From contig JAFZRN010000039.1 of assembly GCA_017619835.1 (NCBI GenBank), forward strand, positions 18,229 to 82,228: a stretch of 64,000 nt of DNA, given 5' to 3'. Below the pieces are notes generated by a model. The model ran no database searches. It had not been told where the DNA came from and saw only the letters and a list, made by a program, of their open reading frames with translations. Shown here one piece after another: positions 7,310 to 15,079 of this stretch. The position numbers were made by a program, and so were the translations under genes. This DNA is from Eubacterium sp. (GTDB lineage Bacteria > Bacillota > Clostridia > Lachnospirales > Lachnospiraceae). How positions within the stretch are numbered: position 1 is the first letter of the stretch; the number at the start of each line of letters is the position of its first letter.

Positions 7310-7759
7310 ATGGAGAACAATCAAAAGGAAAAAGCACTTATTTACTTTAGTGAGAAATTTCACTGTTCACAAGCAGTACTTGCTTCATATGCTGAGGAAT
7401 GCGGGATTACCGAGGAACAGGCATTGAAGCTTGGTTCATGCTTTGGAAGCGGAATGAGAAAGGGTGAAGTTTGCGGGGCGTGTTCAGGAGCTCTTATGGT
7501 TTTAGGCCTCCTGTATGGACAAAGTATAAAAGGTGATATGAATGAACGCCATCGTTCTGACGAGGTAAATGATTATTTTCTAAAGCGTTTTAAGGAGATA
7601 AACGGCTCATATATATGCAATGATCTATTGGGTTATGACATTTCTACTTCGGAGGGACGGCAGGCTGTTTTAGAAAAAGGATTGTTTACGGATTTCTGCC
7701 CTAAGATGGTTGCGAGCGCAGTAGATATAATCGAAGAGATGAAGACAATTTATTCTTAA
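7310..7759 (+). CDS. C_GCAxxG_C_C family redox-type protein
   Basis: 149 residues from ATG 7310, which follows AAAGGAG. An upstream in-frame ATG at 7247 lies inside the attenuator stem and is rejected. The family pattern is present: FHCSQAVLASYAEECG, then GSCFGSGMRKGEVCGACSGA and a late FCPKMV cysteine. Members are small cytoplasmic proteins with conserved Cys thought to handle redox or metal chemistry; none has a firmly known role. It is the first gene behind the attenuator, followed 18 bases later by a GNAT. Confidence 0.85.
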   Translation: MENNQKEKALIYFSEKFHCSQAVLASYAEECGITEEQALKLGSCFGSGMRKGEVCGACSGALMVLGLLYGQSIKGDMNERHRSDEVNDYFLKRFKEINGSYICNDLLGYDISTSEGRQAVLEKGLFTDFCPKMVASAVDIIEEMKTIYS

Positions 7760-7777
7760 CATAGAGAGGATAAAGCT

Positions 7778-8293
7778 ATGGAAGATTACTTGATCAGAGA
7801 AGTGAAAATAGAAGATGCGGGAAGGCTGGCTGAGATATATTCATATTATGTTACAAATTCTGCTATTTCATTTGAATATGATGCTCCTTCAGTAAGTGAG
7901 TTTGAAGAGCGTATCAGAAAAACGAAAGAAAGGTATCCGTATCTTGTGTGCGAAAAAGATGGGCTTGTGATAGGATATATCTATGCAGGTCCTTATAGTA
8001 CAAGAGATGCATACTTCCGTACGGCGTCATCATCGATATATATTGATAAGGACTATCATAGACGTGGGATTGGCCGTATGCTGTATAAGGAATTAGAGCC
8101 CCGACTCCGAAGCATGGGAATCGTAAATCTGCTTGCAGGTGCAGCTTACACGGAAGTGGAAGATGAATACCTGACAAATGACAGTTATAGATTTCATACA
8201 AGCATTGGATTTGACAAAGTGGCTCATATGAGATCAATAGGAATAAAGTTTGACAGATGGTACGATCTTTTATGGATGCAGAAGAAATTATGA
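7778..8293 (+). CDS. GNAT acetyltransferase, phosphinothricin acetyltransferase-like
   Basis: 171 residues. It shows IREVKIEDAGRLAEIYSYYV, then SAISFEYDAPSVSEFEERI, VIGYIYAGPYSTRDAY, the acetyl-CoA loop YHRRGIGRMLY and the FHTSIGFDKVAHM terminus, the overall pattern of the Pat/Bar/YncA-type GNATs. These acetylate phosphinothricin, methionine sulfoximine or similar amino-acid analogues, and the natural substrate here is unknown. It is co-directional with the C_GCAxxG gene and would be controlled by the same attenuator. Confidence 0.85.
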   Translation: MEDYLIREVKIEDAGRLAEIYSYYVTNSAISFEYDAPSVSEFEERIRKTKERYPYLVCEKDGLVIGYIYAGPYSTRDAYFRTASSSIYIDKDYHRRGIGRMLYKELEPRLRSMGIVNLLAGAAYTEVEDEYLTNDSYRFHTSIGFDKVAHMRSIGIKFDRWYDLLWMQKKL

Positions 8294-8342
8294 TATAATT
8301 AACCTCGATTGGTGTGGAGTATATATAAGCGGAGAGAAAAAT

Positions 8343-8477
8343 ATGATCGATTATGAAATAACAAACACTATGACTCCCGAAGAGTACATGGAGATGAAGG
8401 TATCGATAGAAGAGGTGGCTTTTGTCGGTGATAAAAAGCCTGTTGGAGGTTTTGAATTATGCGGATTGAACATATAG
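8343..8477 (+). pseudogene. Stub of a GNAT acetyltransferase gene (N-terminus only)
   Basis: A 44-codon frame from ATG 8343 with GAGAG upstream. Residues 1-20 (MIDYEITNTMTPEEYMEMKV) match the start of a small GNAT family common in Lachnospiraceae, but the sequence then loses similarity (residues 21 onward, starting SIEEVAFVGDK) and stops. No acetyl-CoA loop remains. The end overlaps the VOC gene that starts at 8459. It may be a deletion relic that still supplies translation to the next gene, and could be an unrelated small peptide. Confidence 0.5.
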
Positions 8478-8842
8478 CTATGTATGTAAATGATTTGGAA
8501 GCTGCAAGAGATTTCTTTGTAAGATATCTTGGCGGTGTATCTAATGATGGCTACCATAATAAAACAACAGATTTCAGATCATATTTTATCTCGTTTGATG
8601 ACGGCGCCAGGCTGGAGATCATGAATAAACCGGGGATGACAGATTCCGAAAAGGCAGTAAATCAAACAGGTTATATTCATGTGGCATTCAGTGTTGGAAG
8701 CCGTGAGAAAGTAGATGAGATAACAAGCTTGTTAAAAGCAGATGGATATGAAGTATTAAGCGGCCCGAGAACCACCGGCGACGGATATTATGAAAGCTGT
8801 GTTGTCGCAGTGGAGGGGAATCAGATAGAGATAACAGTTTGA
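8459..8842 (+). CDS. VOC family (glyoxalase/bleomycin-resistance-like) protein
   Basis: 127 residues, one glyoxalase fold. [20 protein letters not shown] is the first beta-alpha-beta unit, with the metal-type His at residue 5 and Glu at about 57 (ARLEIM). The second half has [11 protein letters not shown] and [13 protein letters not shown] lies about nine bases before ATG 8459, inside the GNAT stub. Substrate unknown; similar proteins act as lactoylglutathione-lyase-like or resistance enzymes. Confidence 0.85.
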   Translation: MRIEHIAMYVNDLEAARDFFVRYLGGVSNDGYHNKTTDFRSYFISFDDGARLEIMNKPGMTDSEKAVNQTGYIHVAFSVGSREKVDEITSLLKADGYEVLSGPRTTGDGYYESCVVAVEGNQIEITV

Positions 8843-8867
8843 TAAAAAGAAAAGGAGAATCTGAAGT

Positions 8868-9905
8868 ATGAAAACAAGAATAGCTTTCTTCGATGCAAAA
8901 GATTATGACAAGGAATCATTTATCAGATCAAATAGTGATGAGAACTTCGATATCAGTTATTTCGAAACAAGACTATCAAAAGATACCTGCCGCCTGGCAG
9001 AAGGCTTCGATGCGGTCTGCGTATTCGTTAATGATGACATCAATAAAGATGTGATCGATATGCTTGTAGACATGGATGTAAAGCTGATAGCACTTCGCTG
9101 CGCCGGCTATAACAATGTCGATATTGATTATGCATATAAGAAGCTGCATGTTGTACGTGTGCCTGCATATTCTCCTTATGCAGTTGCAGAGCATGCGATG
9201 GCGCTTCTTCTTACATCGGTCAGAAGAATTCATAAAGCATACATCCGTACAAAAGATTTCAATTTCAGCCTGAATGGTCTGACGGGATTTGATCTTCACG
9301 GAAAAACTGTCGGCGTTGTAGGAACAGGTAAGATAGGAAGAATCTTTATAGATATCTGCCGTGGATTTGGAATGAACATTATTGCCTATGATAAGTTCCC
9401 GGCTGAGGGAAGCGGAATTGAATACGTATCTCTTGATGAATTGTGGGAGAGAAGTGATATCATTTCCTTCCACTGTCCTTTGACAGATGAGAATCATCAT
9501 ATGGTGAATGAAGAGACAATTGAAAAGATGAAGAAGGGTGTTATTCTGATCAATACATCCAGAGGCGCACTCATCGATGCCGAAGCACTTGTTGAAGGGA
9601 TAAAGCAGCGTAAAGTCGGAGCGGCATGCCTCGATGTATACGAAGAAGAATCAGATGTATTCTTCCATGATTATTCTAATCATATAGTGAATGATGATGT
9701 TCTGGCGAGACTCATTTCCATGCCTAATGTAATCGTTACATCTCACCAGGCATTCCTTACTCAGGAAGCGCTTTCCAACATCGCAGACACAACACTCGAG
9801 AATGTGAAAGACTTCTTTGAAAACGGCTACAGTAAAAACGAAGTTTGCTATAAATGTGCATTAATCAACACTTGCAATCAAGACCATAACAAGAAGTGCT
9901 TCTAA
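8868..9905 (+). CDS. ldhA: D-lactate dehydrogenase (D-2-hydroxyacid dehydrogenase, NAD+)
   Basis: 345 residues. It has the D-isomer-specific 2-hydroxyacid dehydrogenase pattern: LIALRCAGYNNVDI with the substrate Arg, the NAD loop VVGTGKIGRIF, the acceptor Asp in IIAYDKFP, HCPLTDENHHMVN, INTSRGALIDAEAL, the Glu in VYEEES, and the catalytic His in TSHQAFLTQEAL. It matches LdhA-type fermentative enzymes that reduce pyruvate to D-lactate and regenerate NAD+. The C-terminus carries an unusual Cys-rich tail, from CYKCALINTC to the final CF, beyond the usual end. AGGAG precedes ATG 8868. Confidence 0.9.
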   Translation: MKTRIAFFDAKDYDKESFIRSNSDENFDISYFETRLSKDTCRLAEGFDAVCVFVNDDINKDVIDMLVDMDVKLIALRCAGYNNVDIDYAYKKLHVVRVPAYSPYAVAEHAMALLLTSVRRIHKAYIRTKDFNFSLNGLTGFDLHGKTVGVVGTGKIGRIFIDICRGFGMNIIAYDKFPAEGSGIEYVSLDELWERSDIISFHCPLTDENHHMVNEETIEKMKKGVILINTSRGALIDAEALVEGIKQRKVGAACLDVYEEESDVFFHDYSNHIVNDDVLARLISMPNVIVTSHQAFLTQEALSNIADTTLENVKDFFENGYSKNEVCYKCALINTCNQDHNKKCF

Positions 9906-9958
9906 TGCATGAGCTGGAATATATAGTGTTAAGGAAATGATTGAAAGAATAAATTAAC

Positions 9959-10414
9959 ATGATCCGTTTAAAAACTATTACAAAAGACAACATAGATGCG
10001 GTATTAAACTTACGAGTATTTGACGAACAAAAGAAATTTGTATCTACAACGGCAGAATCATTAGCCGAGGCCTACGTCTATAAAGACACGGCCTTTCCGT
10101 TTGCCGTCTATGAAGATGACGAGATTGTCGGCTTCATTATGATGGGCTATTACGAGGCGAAAGAGTATTACACCTTGTGGAAGCTGCTGATCGATAAGAA
10201 TCACCAGAACAAAGGCTACGGACGAAAAGCGCTTGAGCTTGGCATTCAATTTCTCAAAGAAAAGTATAATGTCAAAGCAATCTATACAGGTGTGTCTCCC
10301 GGAAATGATGTCGCCAAACGCTTATACACTTCAATGGGATTCGTTGAGACGGGAGTATTTGAAAACAACATGGAAGAGCTGGTATATGATAACAATAACG
10401 AAACAACAGGCTAG
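9959..10414 (+). CDS. GNAT acetyltransferase, BltD-like diamine N-acetyltransferase
   Basis: 151 residues. It contains ITKDNIDAVLNLRV at the N-terminus, FIMMGYYE, LWKLLIDKNHQNKGYGRKAL (acetyl-CoA loop) and GNDVAKRLYTSMGFVETG, the pattern of BltD/PaiA-like spermine and spermidine acetyltransferases. If so, it would neutralise polyamines, which fits the polyamine genes at 14.7-18.2 kb, but this is an inference. The last 29 bases overlap the YcaQ-like gene. Confidence 0.85.
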   Translation: MIRLKTITKDNIDAVLNLRVFDEQKKFVSTTAESLAEAYVYKDTAFPFAVYEDDEIVGFIMMGYYEAKEYYTLWKLLIDKNHQNKGYGRKALELGIQFLKEKYNVKAIYTGVSPGNDVAKRLYTSMGFVETGVFENNMEELVYDNNNETTG

Positions 10415-11591
10415 ACAATTTATTCTCGCAAAACAAGGACTGATAGGTTCTTATCGGTTTAGTGGAAAAGATGGGGCGCTGGAGTATGTGCGACAGGCGG
10501 GATGCATTCAGTTTGATCCGGTAGATGTTTGCGGAAAAAACGCCGAGCTGACATTACAATCTAGAGTAAAGGGCTTCAAGAAGTCAATGCTTAGTGATCT
10601 GCTTTATAAGGACAGATTGCTGGTTGACTATGCAGATAAAGAGCTGTCAATATGGCCAACAGAAGATTGGCCTTATTTTTCATCCTATAGAGATAGAAGC
10701 CGTGAGTTAGGCAAGACATTTGACGGCATAGAAGATTTGAGGAAACAGGCGGTTAAATATATTGATGAAAATGGCCCGGTATGCAGCAGCTCTCTTCCGA
10801 TCGAGGGAGAGATATTCTGGCATTCATCCATGCATTGGAGTGGAAACTGGCAGAAACCTTCTCCGGCAGCAAGATCAATTTTGGAACAGTTATATACGGA
10901 TGGTGAACTGATCATTCATCATAAACAGGGAAGCCGTAAGTATTATGATCTTGCAGATAAATATATATCATCATCTATTCTTGAATCGGAAAACCCATGT
11001 GATGATGAAGAGAGCTTTCTTTGCTGGAGAGTACTGCGTAGGATCGGGGCAGTAGGACTTTTATGGGATAAGAACAGCACAGCATTTCTGGGGATATATA
11101 TTAATGCCGAAACAAGAAAGAAGATATACTCGATCCTGGAAGCAGAGGGTAAGATCCTTTCTGTGATGGTAGAAGGCATAAAGGTGCCATTTTACTATCG
11201 CTCTGAAGATGATGAGTTGATGAAGAAGATAATAGATGGCAGCGCAGATTTAAAACCCCGTATGTCATTTATTGCTCCGCTTGATCCGATGATGTGGGAT
11301 AAGGCTCTGATACTTTCGGTATTTGATTTCCGGTACTCGTGGGAGATATATACACCGGCTGTGAAAAGAAAGTATGGATATTATACACTTCCCATTGTTT
11401 ATGGAGATCGGTTTGTAGGACGCATCGATACTGCTGCCGATCGAAAGAACGGTATCCTTCAGATGAAGGGACTTTGGTGGGAAGAAGATGTTCGTAATAC
11501 AAAAAAATTAGATAATGCTCTTGAGAGCACTATAAAAAGATTTGCAAGGTTTAATAACTGTTATGATTATAAGAAAAGCGACAACAACTGA
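10386..11591 (+). CDS. YcaQ-type DNA glycosylase (winged-helix, interstrand crosslink repair)
   Basis: 401 residues from ATG 10386, about the length of E. coli YcaQ/AlkX. The N-terminus (ITKQQARQFILAKQGL) and GCIQFDPVDV carry the Gln-x-Asp motif of the AlkX branch of HTH_42 glycosylases. LWWEEDVR near the C-terminus and SFIAPLDPMMWDK are also family-like. These enzymes remove alkylated bases and unhook crosslinks. A 150-base upstream extension of the frame would run through the GNAT gene in another frame and is rejected. The end overlaps a GNAT stub. Confidence 0.85.
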   Translation: MITITKQQARQFILAKQGLIGSYRFSGKDGALEYVRQAGCIQFDPVDVCGKNAELTLQSRVKGFKKSMLSDLLYKDRLLVDYADKELSIWPTEDWPYFSSYRDRSRELGKTFDGIEDLRKQAVKYIDENGPVCSSSLPIEGEIFWHSSMHWSGNWQKPSPAARSILEQLYTDGELIIHHKQGSRKYYDLADKYISSSILESENPCDDEESFLCWRVLRRIGAVGLLWDKNSTAFLGIYINAETRKKIYSILEAEGKILSVMVEGIKVPFYYRSEDDELMKKIIDGSADLKPRMSFIAPLDPMMWDKALILSVFDFRYSWEIYTPAVKRKYGYYTLPIVYGDRFVGRIDTAADRKNGILQMKGLWWEEDVRNTKKLDNALESTIKRFARFNNCYDYKKSDNN

Positions 11592-11637
11592 TATAGAGAG
11601 CCTTCGTCCGTTATATCTGGAACTGGAAAAAGGATGA
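11563..11637 (+). pseudogene. 24-codon stub of a GNAT acetyltransferase gene
   Basis: ATG 11563 lies inside the last codons of the YcaQ-like gene in another frame and reads 24 codons to TGA 11635-11637. The peptide begins MIIRKATTTDIESLRPLY, exactly the usual opening of a GNAT (beta1 plus alpha1), then ends. Nothing GNAT-like follows in any frame. The overlap suggests the ancestral GNAT was translationally coupled to the glycosylase and has since been deleted. Confidence 0.5.
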
Positions 11638-11694
11638 AAACTATTGAAGTTTATCTATAATTGAGAAAAGATACAGTAATGGAGGAAAAGACCG

Positions 11695-12240
11695 ATGGAG
11701 CTATATAAAGGCAGGCCGGAAAATGAAGAAGGAAGACTTCCGAGAGAGATCAGGACATATGACTGTCTTGATAAACTTGGGATAGAATACTACCGTACCG
11801 ATCATGAACCAGCAGATAACATGGAGGCCTGCAATATAATAGATAAGGTGCTTGGCGTCATTATATGTAAGAACCTGTTTCTATGTAACAGACAGAAGAC
11901 AAAGTTCTATCTTCTGATGATGCCCGGAGATAAGAAGTTCAAAACCAAAGAACTCTCATCCCAGATCAATTCTGCGAGACTGTCATTTGCGGATGCCGAT
12001 GATATGCTGAAGTATCTCGACATCGAGCCGGGTGCAGTAAGTATTATGGGACTTATGAACGATAAGAACCATGAAGTTCAGCTTCTTATCGATGAGGATG
12101 TGCTGGAAGGTGAAGACCTTGGATGTCATCCGTGTGTATGCACTTCAAGCTTAAAGATGAAAACAAAAGATGTAATTGAAAAGTTCCTTCCGGCGATAGG
12201 ACATGACTTCATGAAAGTCCATCTAGTGGGAGAAGACTAG
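11695..12240 (+). CDS. YbaK/ProX-type aminoacyl-tRNA deacylase (prolyl-tRNA synthetase associated domain)
   Basis: 181 residues, free-standing. It has LGIEYYRTDHEPADNMEACN, ICKNLFLCNRQKTKFYLLMM, LSFADADDMLKYLDIEPGAV and the ligand loop VQLLIDEDVL, followed by GCHPCVCTSSLKM. This is the ProXp-ala/PrdX pattern. Such proteins hydrolyse mischarged Ala-tRNA(Pro) in trans to protect translation accuracy. GGAGG lies before ATG 11695. A terminator follows. Confidence 0.9.
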   Translation: MELYKGRPENEEGRLPREIRTYDCLDKLGIEYYRTDHEPADNMEACNIIDKVLGVIICKNLFLCNRQKTKFYLLMMPGDKKFKTKELSSQINSARLSFADADDMLKYLDIEPGAVSIMGLMNDKNHEVQLLIDEDVLEGEDLGCHPCVCTSSLKMKTKDVIEKFLPAIGHDFMKVHLVGED

Positions 12241-12264
12241 GTGCTTATGAAATAGAAGCAAGTC

Positions 12265-12298
12265 AACCAGATCTGCAAATAGAGTGGATCTGGTTTTT
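12265..12298 (+). terminator. Rho-independent terminator
   Basis: A 9-bp stem (AACCAGATC 12265-12273 with GATCTGGTT 12287-12295) and a T run behind the deacylase gene. Confidence 0.8.
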
Positions 12299-12372
12299 AA
12301 TTGACTATTTAGTTTGAAATTGATATTATAAAACTAACGCAGAGCGTCACTTGATTTGTAGAGGATATTTGT

Positions 12373-12573
12373 ATGGGTAGAGGTAAAAAGGTTAAAGAAT
12401 TAAGAGAAAAAATGGGTATGAATCGTCGGGAATTCAGTGAATATTTTGGAATTCCATATCGTACTGTACAGGATTGGGAAGCAGATAAAAGAGAACTGCC
12501 GGAGTATGTTTTAGGATTGATGTGGTATAGGGCAGGAATTGAGAAGAAGGTGGATCTTACAGATGATCAGTAA
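12373..12573 (+). CDS. Small XRE-like helix-turn-helix protein
   Basis: 66 residues, almost entirely one HTH: VKELREKMGMNRREFSEYFG, then IPYRTVQDWEADKRELPEYV. The recognition helix sits around residues 29-38. Probably an autoregulating DNA-binding protein. It lies directly upstream of the ORF6N gene, with a 29-bp near-palindrome right after its stop codon, so it may control that gene. Confidence 0.8.
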   Translation: MGRGKKVKELREKMGMNRREFSEYFGIPYRTVQDWEADKRELPEYVLGLMWYRAGIEKKVDLTDDQ

Positions 12574-12602
12574 TCGTGAAGTCACAAATTGTGATATCAC
12601 GA
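12574..12602. promoter_or_regulatory. 29-bp inverted repeat upstream of the ORF6N gene
   Basis: TCGTGA-ag-TCACAA-a-TTGTGA-ta-TCACGA, starting right after the stop of the HTH gene and ending just before the ribosome binding site of the ORF6N gene. An 18-base core (TGAAGTCACAAATTGTGA) recurs inside that gene at 12841-12858. It is a likely operator. Confidence 0.6.
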
Positions 12603-12614
12603 AAAGGGGTGTAT

Positions 12615-13532
12615 ATGATGGTGAATAATGATACTAATGAAATCGTTCCGATAAGTGTTAAACAAGAAGAAATAGTAAATATGATTTATACTATTAGAGG
12701 AAAGCAAGTTATGCTTGATTTTGATCTAGCTGTTTTGTATGGATATGAAGTAAAGACGTTAAATCAACAAGTAAAAAGAAACATTAATCGTTTTCCAGAA
12801 GATTTTATGTTTCAGCTTTCAAAGGATGAAGTTGAAAACTTGAAGTCACAAATTGTGACTTCAAGTTGGGGCGGTCGAAGAAAACCTCCTTATGCCTTTA
12901 CTGAACAAGGAATTTATATGCTGGCAACAGTCTTGAAAGGTGAAGTTGCTGAACAGCAGAGTATTTTTATTATGCGTGCATTTCGAGAAATGCGTAGATT
13001 TATTTCCAACAATGCGTTACTATTTGAAAAGGTTAGCCATATAGAATTAAAACAGCTAGAGTATCAAAAAAACACTGACGAGAGATTTGATAAAGTTTTT
13101 CAGTATATCGAAGATCATGCTGAGTCTGAACAAAAAGTTTTCTTCGATGGCCAAATCTATGATGCATTCAGTTTTATTGTTTCGCTTGTTCAAAAAGCAA
13201 AGACAGAGATTGTCCTTATAGATAGTTACGTAGATGTAAAGACGCTTGATATTCTTTCAAAGAAGAGACAGGGCGTAGATGTTATAATCATAACTTATGC
13301 AAATGCAAGACTATCCAATAATGATATTTCAAATTTTAATATGCAATATCCTAATCTTGTGGTAAAGAGATCTCAGGTTTTTCATGATAGATTTATTGTT
13401 ATTGACAGTTCTGTGGTTTATCATGTTGGAGCATCAATAAAAGATGCCGGAAAAAAGTGTTTTGGGATATCCCAAATTGAAGAAAGAGAAATAACTCAAG
13501 GAATTATAAACAGAATTCAATCGATAGTTTAG
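12615..13532 (+). CDS. ORF6N-domain DNA-binding protein with PLD-like C-terminal region
   Basis: 305 residues from ATG 12615, chosen for AAAGGGG upstream; the upstream frame from 12576 runs over the operator. Residues ~15-115 are an ORF6N (KilA-N-like) domain: VMLDFDLAVLYGYEVKTLNQ, NRFPEDFMFQL and PYAFTEQGIYMLATVL. A helical linker leads to a C-terminal module (EIVLIDSYVDVKTLDILSKK, then VVKRSQVFHDRFIVID) that resembles the PLD-like domain seen behind ORF6N. Such proteins come from phages and mobile islands. A 31-bp palindrome lies inside the ORF6N part. Confidence 0.8.
   Translation: MMVNNDTNEIVPISVKQEEIVNMIYTIRGKQVMLDFDLAVLYGYEVKTLNQQVKRNINRFPEDFMFQLSKDEVENLKSQIVTSSWGGRRKPPYAFTEQGIYMLATVLKGEVAEQQSIFIMRAFREMRRFISNNALLFEKVSHIELKQLEYQKNTDERFDKVFQYIEDHAESEQKVFFDGQIYDAFSFIVSLVQKAKTEIVLIDSYVDVKTLDILSKKRQGVDVIIITYANARLSNNDISNFNMQYPNLVVKRSQVFHDRFIVIDSSVVYHVGASIKDAGKKCFGISQIEEREITQGIINRIQSIV
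12837..12867. repeat. 31-bp perfect palindrome inside the ORF6N gene
   Basis: Two 15-base arms (AACTTGAAGTCACAA at 12837-12851 and its exact complement at 12853-12867) around one central A. It shares 18 bases with the upstream inverted repeat at 12574-12602 and encodes part of the conserved NLKSQIVTSSWGG segment. Confidence 0.8.
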
Positions 13533-13549
13533 GAAATGACTAGGAACGT

Positions 13550-13954
13550 ATGAAAAAGATACTTGGATACATCATAATAATAGCGACGGTTTTGATCGCA
13601 ATCACAGGTACTATTTTTGTGAGTATGAAAACCGGCTCTGGCATGCTTGCAACCATGGCTCTCACTGCAGGGCTTTCAGATGCTGCTATCGGCTATTGGA
13701 TTTCAAATCACATTACAGGGTTTAAGAAGGAAGGCTTCGAAAAGAAGGTCCCGATGATCTTAAGCCTCGCCTTTGCACTGGTAACGTTTTTGCTAGGACT
13801 GCTGAGTCTTCAGATCCATAGCGGCGAACTACTGGGGCATTTGGGTGCGTTGGTTCTGTGGAGCGGCCTTACGATCCCGTTTCTTATTTCATTTGTTGTA
13901 GAATTAATTATATATTTTGTTATGAAAAAACTTATTAGAAAAGATGATGAATAA
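13550..13954 (+). CDS. Hypothetical four-helix membrane protein
   Basis: 134 residues with hydrophobic segments near 5-25, 33-50, 68-88 and 98-125, and a short charged end (KKLIRKDDE). No family recognised. AGGAAC lies upstream of ATG 13550. Its end overlaps the nucleotidyltransferase gene by 11 bases. Confidence 0.65.
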   Translation: MKKILGYIIIIATVLIAITGTIFVSMKTGSGMLATMALTAGLSDAAIGYWISNHITGFKKEGFEKKVPMILSLAFALVTFLLGLLSLQIHSGELLGHLGALVLWSGLTIPFLISFVVELIIYFVMKKLIRKDDE

Positions 13955-14612
13955 AGAAAGTATATTAGCAAAGTGTCCCACTGACATTCATAAAGCATTT
14001 CTTGAATATGCAATCGGTTTCTTTGAGGAAAAATCCTGCAAGGCATTGCTGAAGGGCTCCATATGTAAAGGGACCGCGCACAGGTTTTCCGATATAGATC
14101 TTGTGCTGAAAAGGATGGATAAGGAAACTGCGGATTCATTTATCTACGGCTTCGGCGATGTTGCTCTTATCAGCAGGACCGAGAGACCGGCAGGCATTAT
14201 CATAGTGATCTACACTAATGGCCTGAGTCTCGATCTTGATTTCAGAGATAAGATCACTCGTGAAGAATTCGAGAATTCCGATATTATTGGAAATGAATTC
14301 GAAAGCGAAGATATAGGTGAAGAACTATCCCGATGCGAAAACATCCTAGAGTCGGAAAAAACAGATGAATGGGAAAGTATGAAGAGGCTCTTTCACCGCT
14401 CTCTTATAAAGTGGCTTGGGGGTAAGACAGAGTCCGGATACAGCATTCTCAAAGAGATAACAGATTTCATGAAAAACGAGAAGATAGATATCCCCGATTT
14501 TTCCGGAGACTATAAGCATGATTTCAGAGTGACCTTAGAATCATATAATGCAGTCTCTCAGCTTGAACAAAAGTATTACAGCGTGATCGAGAATCTATAC
14601 GCACTTCTCTAA
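13944..14612 (+). CDS. Nucleotidyltransferase-fold protein
   Basis: 222 residues. The NTase motif is LLKGSICKGTAHRFSDIDLVL (G-S-x3-G then D-x-D-L), with a third acidic strand at LDLDFRD. The C-terminal half is helical, as in kanamycin-nucleotidyltransferase-like or MNT-type proteins. No HEPN partner is adjacent, so a toxin-antitoxin role is not supported. Substrate unknown. Confidence 0.75.
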   Translation: MMNKESILAKCPTDIHKAFLEYAIGFFEEKSCKALLKGSICKGTAHRFSDIDLVLKRMDKETADSFIYGFGDVALISRTERPAGIIIVIYTNGLSLDLDFRDKITREEFENSDIIGNEFESEDIGEELSRCENILESEKTDEWESMKRLFHRSLIKWLGGKTESGYSILKEITDFMKNEKIDIPDFSGDYKHDFRVTLESYNAVSQLEQKYYSVIENLYALL

Positions 14613-14643
14613 AACGGAGAAATAGACCTGTTTATTTTTCTAT

Positions 14644-14690
14644 AGAATTAATGTATAAATATATTAGATTATGATATATTAATTCTGTTT
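14644..14690 (+). terminator. AT-rich hairpin before speD (weak terminator or attenuator)
   Basis: AGAATTAAT (14644-14652) pairs with ATTAATTCT (14678-14686) and the stem can be extended inward with A-T pairs and a G-T wobble. GTTTTTGG follows. It ends about 30 bases before the speD start, so it either terminates the upstream operon or acts in the speD leader. Confidence 0.45.
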
Positions 14691-14720
14691 TTGGTTATCA
14701 TATACAGGGTGGAGAATAAA

Positions 14721-15074
14721 ATGGCTAATCAACTTTTCGTAGACTTATATGGCTGCGATGAAATTCTACTTAATAGTGAAAAAGATATATGTGAGATTGC
14801 AAGAAAAGTGGTTTCAGATATAGGTGCGGAGATCGTGGAAGAATGTGTCCACACTTTCGAGCCTATCGGAATCACTTATTTTGCTGTTATTACGACCTCA
14901 CATTTTTCTATACATACCTGGCCGGAATATGGTTATGCGGCGGTGGATGTTTTCTCATGTGGTGAGGCGGTTGCCGACAGGATAGCCGATTCACTGAAGG
15001 AGACATTTAAAGCAACAGAGATCAATGTTGGCAGGTGTGAACGAGTAATAGGAAGGACACCGGAAAGGTCATAG
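14721..15074 (+). CDS. speD: S-adenosylmethionine decarboxylase proenzyme (SpeD type)
   Basis: 117 residues from ATG 14721 (GGTGGAG upstream), the usual length of the bacterial prokaryotic-type proenzyme. The self-processing site is at TTSHFSIHTWPEYGYAAVDV: Ser60, before His, would become the pyruvoyl group. The usual Glu before this Ser is Thr here. Further conserved residues are C in VFSCG and the N-terminal DLYGC. The enzyme makes decarboxylated AdoMet for aminopropyl transfer. It heads a cluster with DUF4178, DUF350 and membrane SpeE genes. Confidence 0.9.
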   Translation: MANQLFVDLYGCDEILLNSEKDICEIARKVVSDIGAEIVEECVHTFEPIGITYFAVITTSHFSIHTWPEYGYAAVDVFSCGEAVADRIADSLKETFKATEINVGRCERVIGRTPERS

Positions 15075-15079
15075 GGGAA

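Noticed and set aside
8250-8342. Upstream extension of the GNAT stub
   Set aside because: It overlaps the end of the preceding GNAT in another frame and lacks a ribosome binding site; ATG 8343 is better.
8976-9500. Minus-strand frame of 174 codons inside the lactate dehydrogenase gene
   Set aside because: Shadow of a well-supported gene; no start signal or family match.
12373-13532. Toxin-antitoxin pair (HTH plus ORF6N)
   Set aside because: The ORF6N protein has DNA-binding and PLD-like features, not those of a known toxin; regulator plus mobile-element protein is simpler.
13944-14612. MNT/HEPN toxin-antitoxin pair
   Set aside because: The nucleotidyltransferase motif is present but no HEPN gene is adjacent; the neighbour is a membrane protein.
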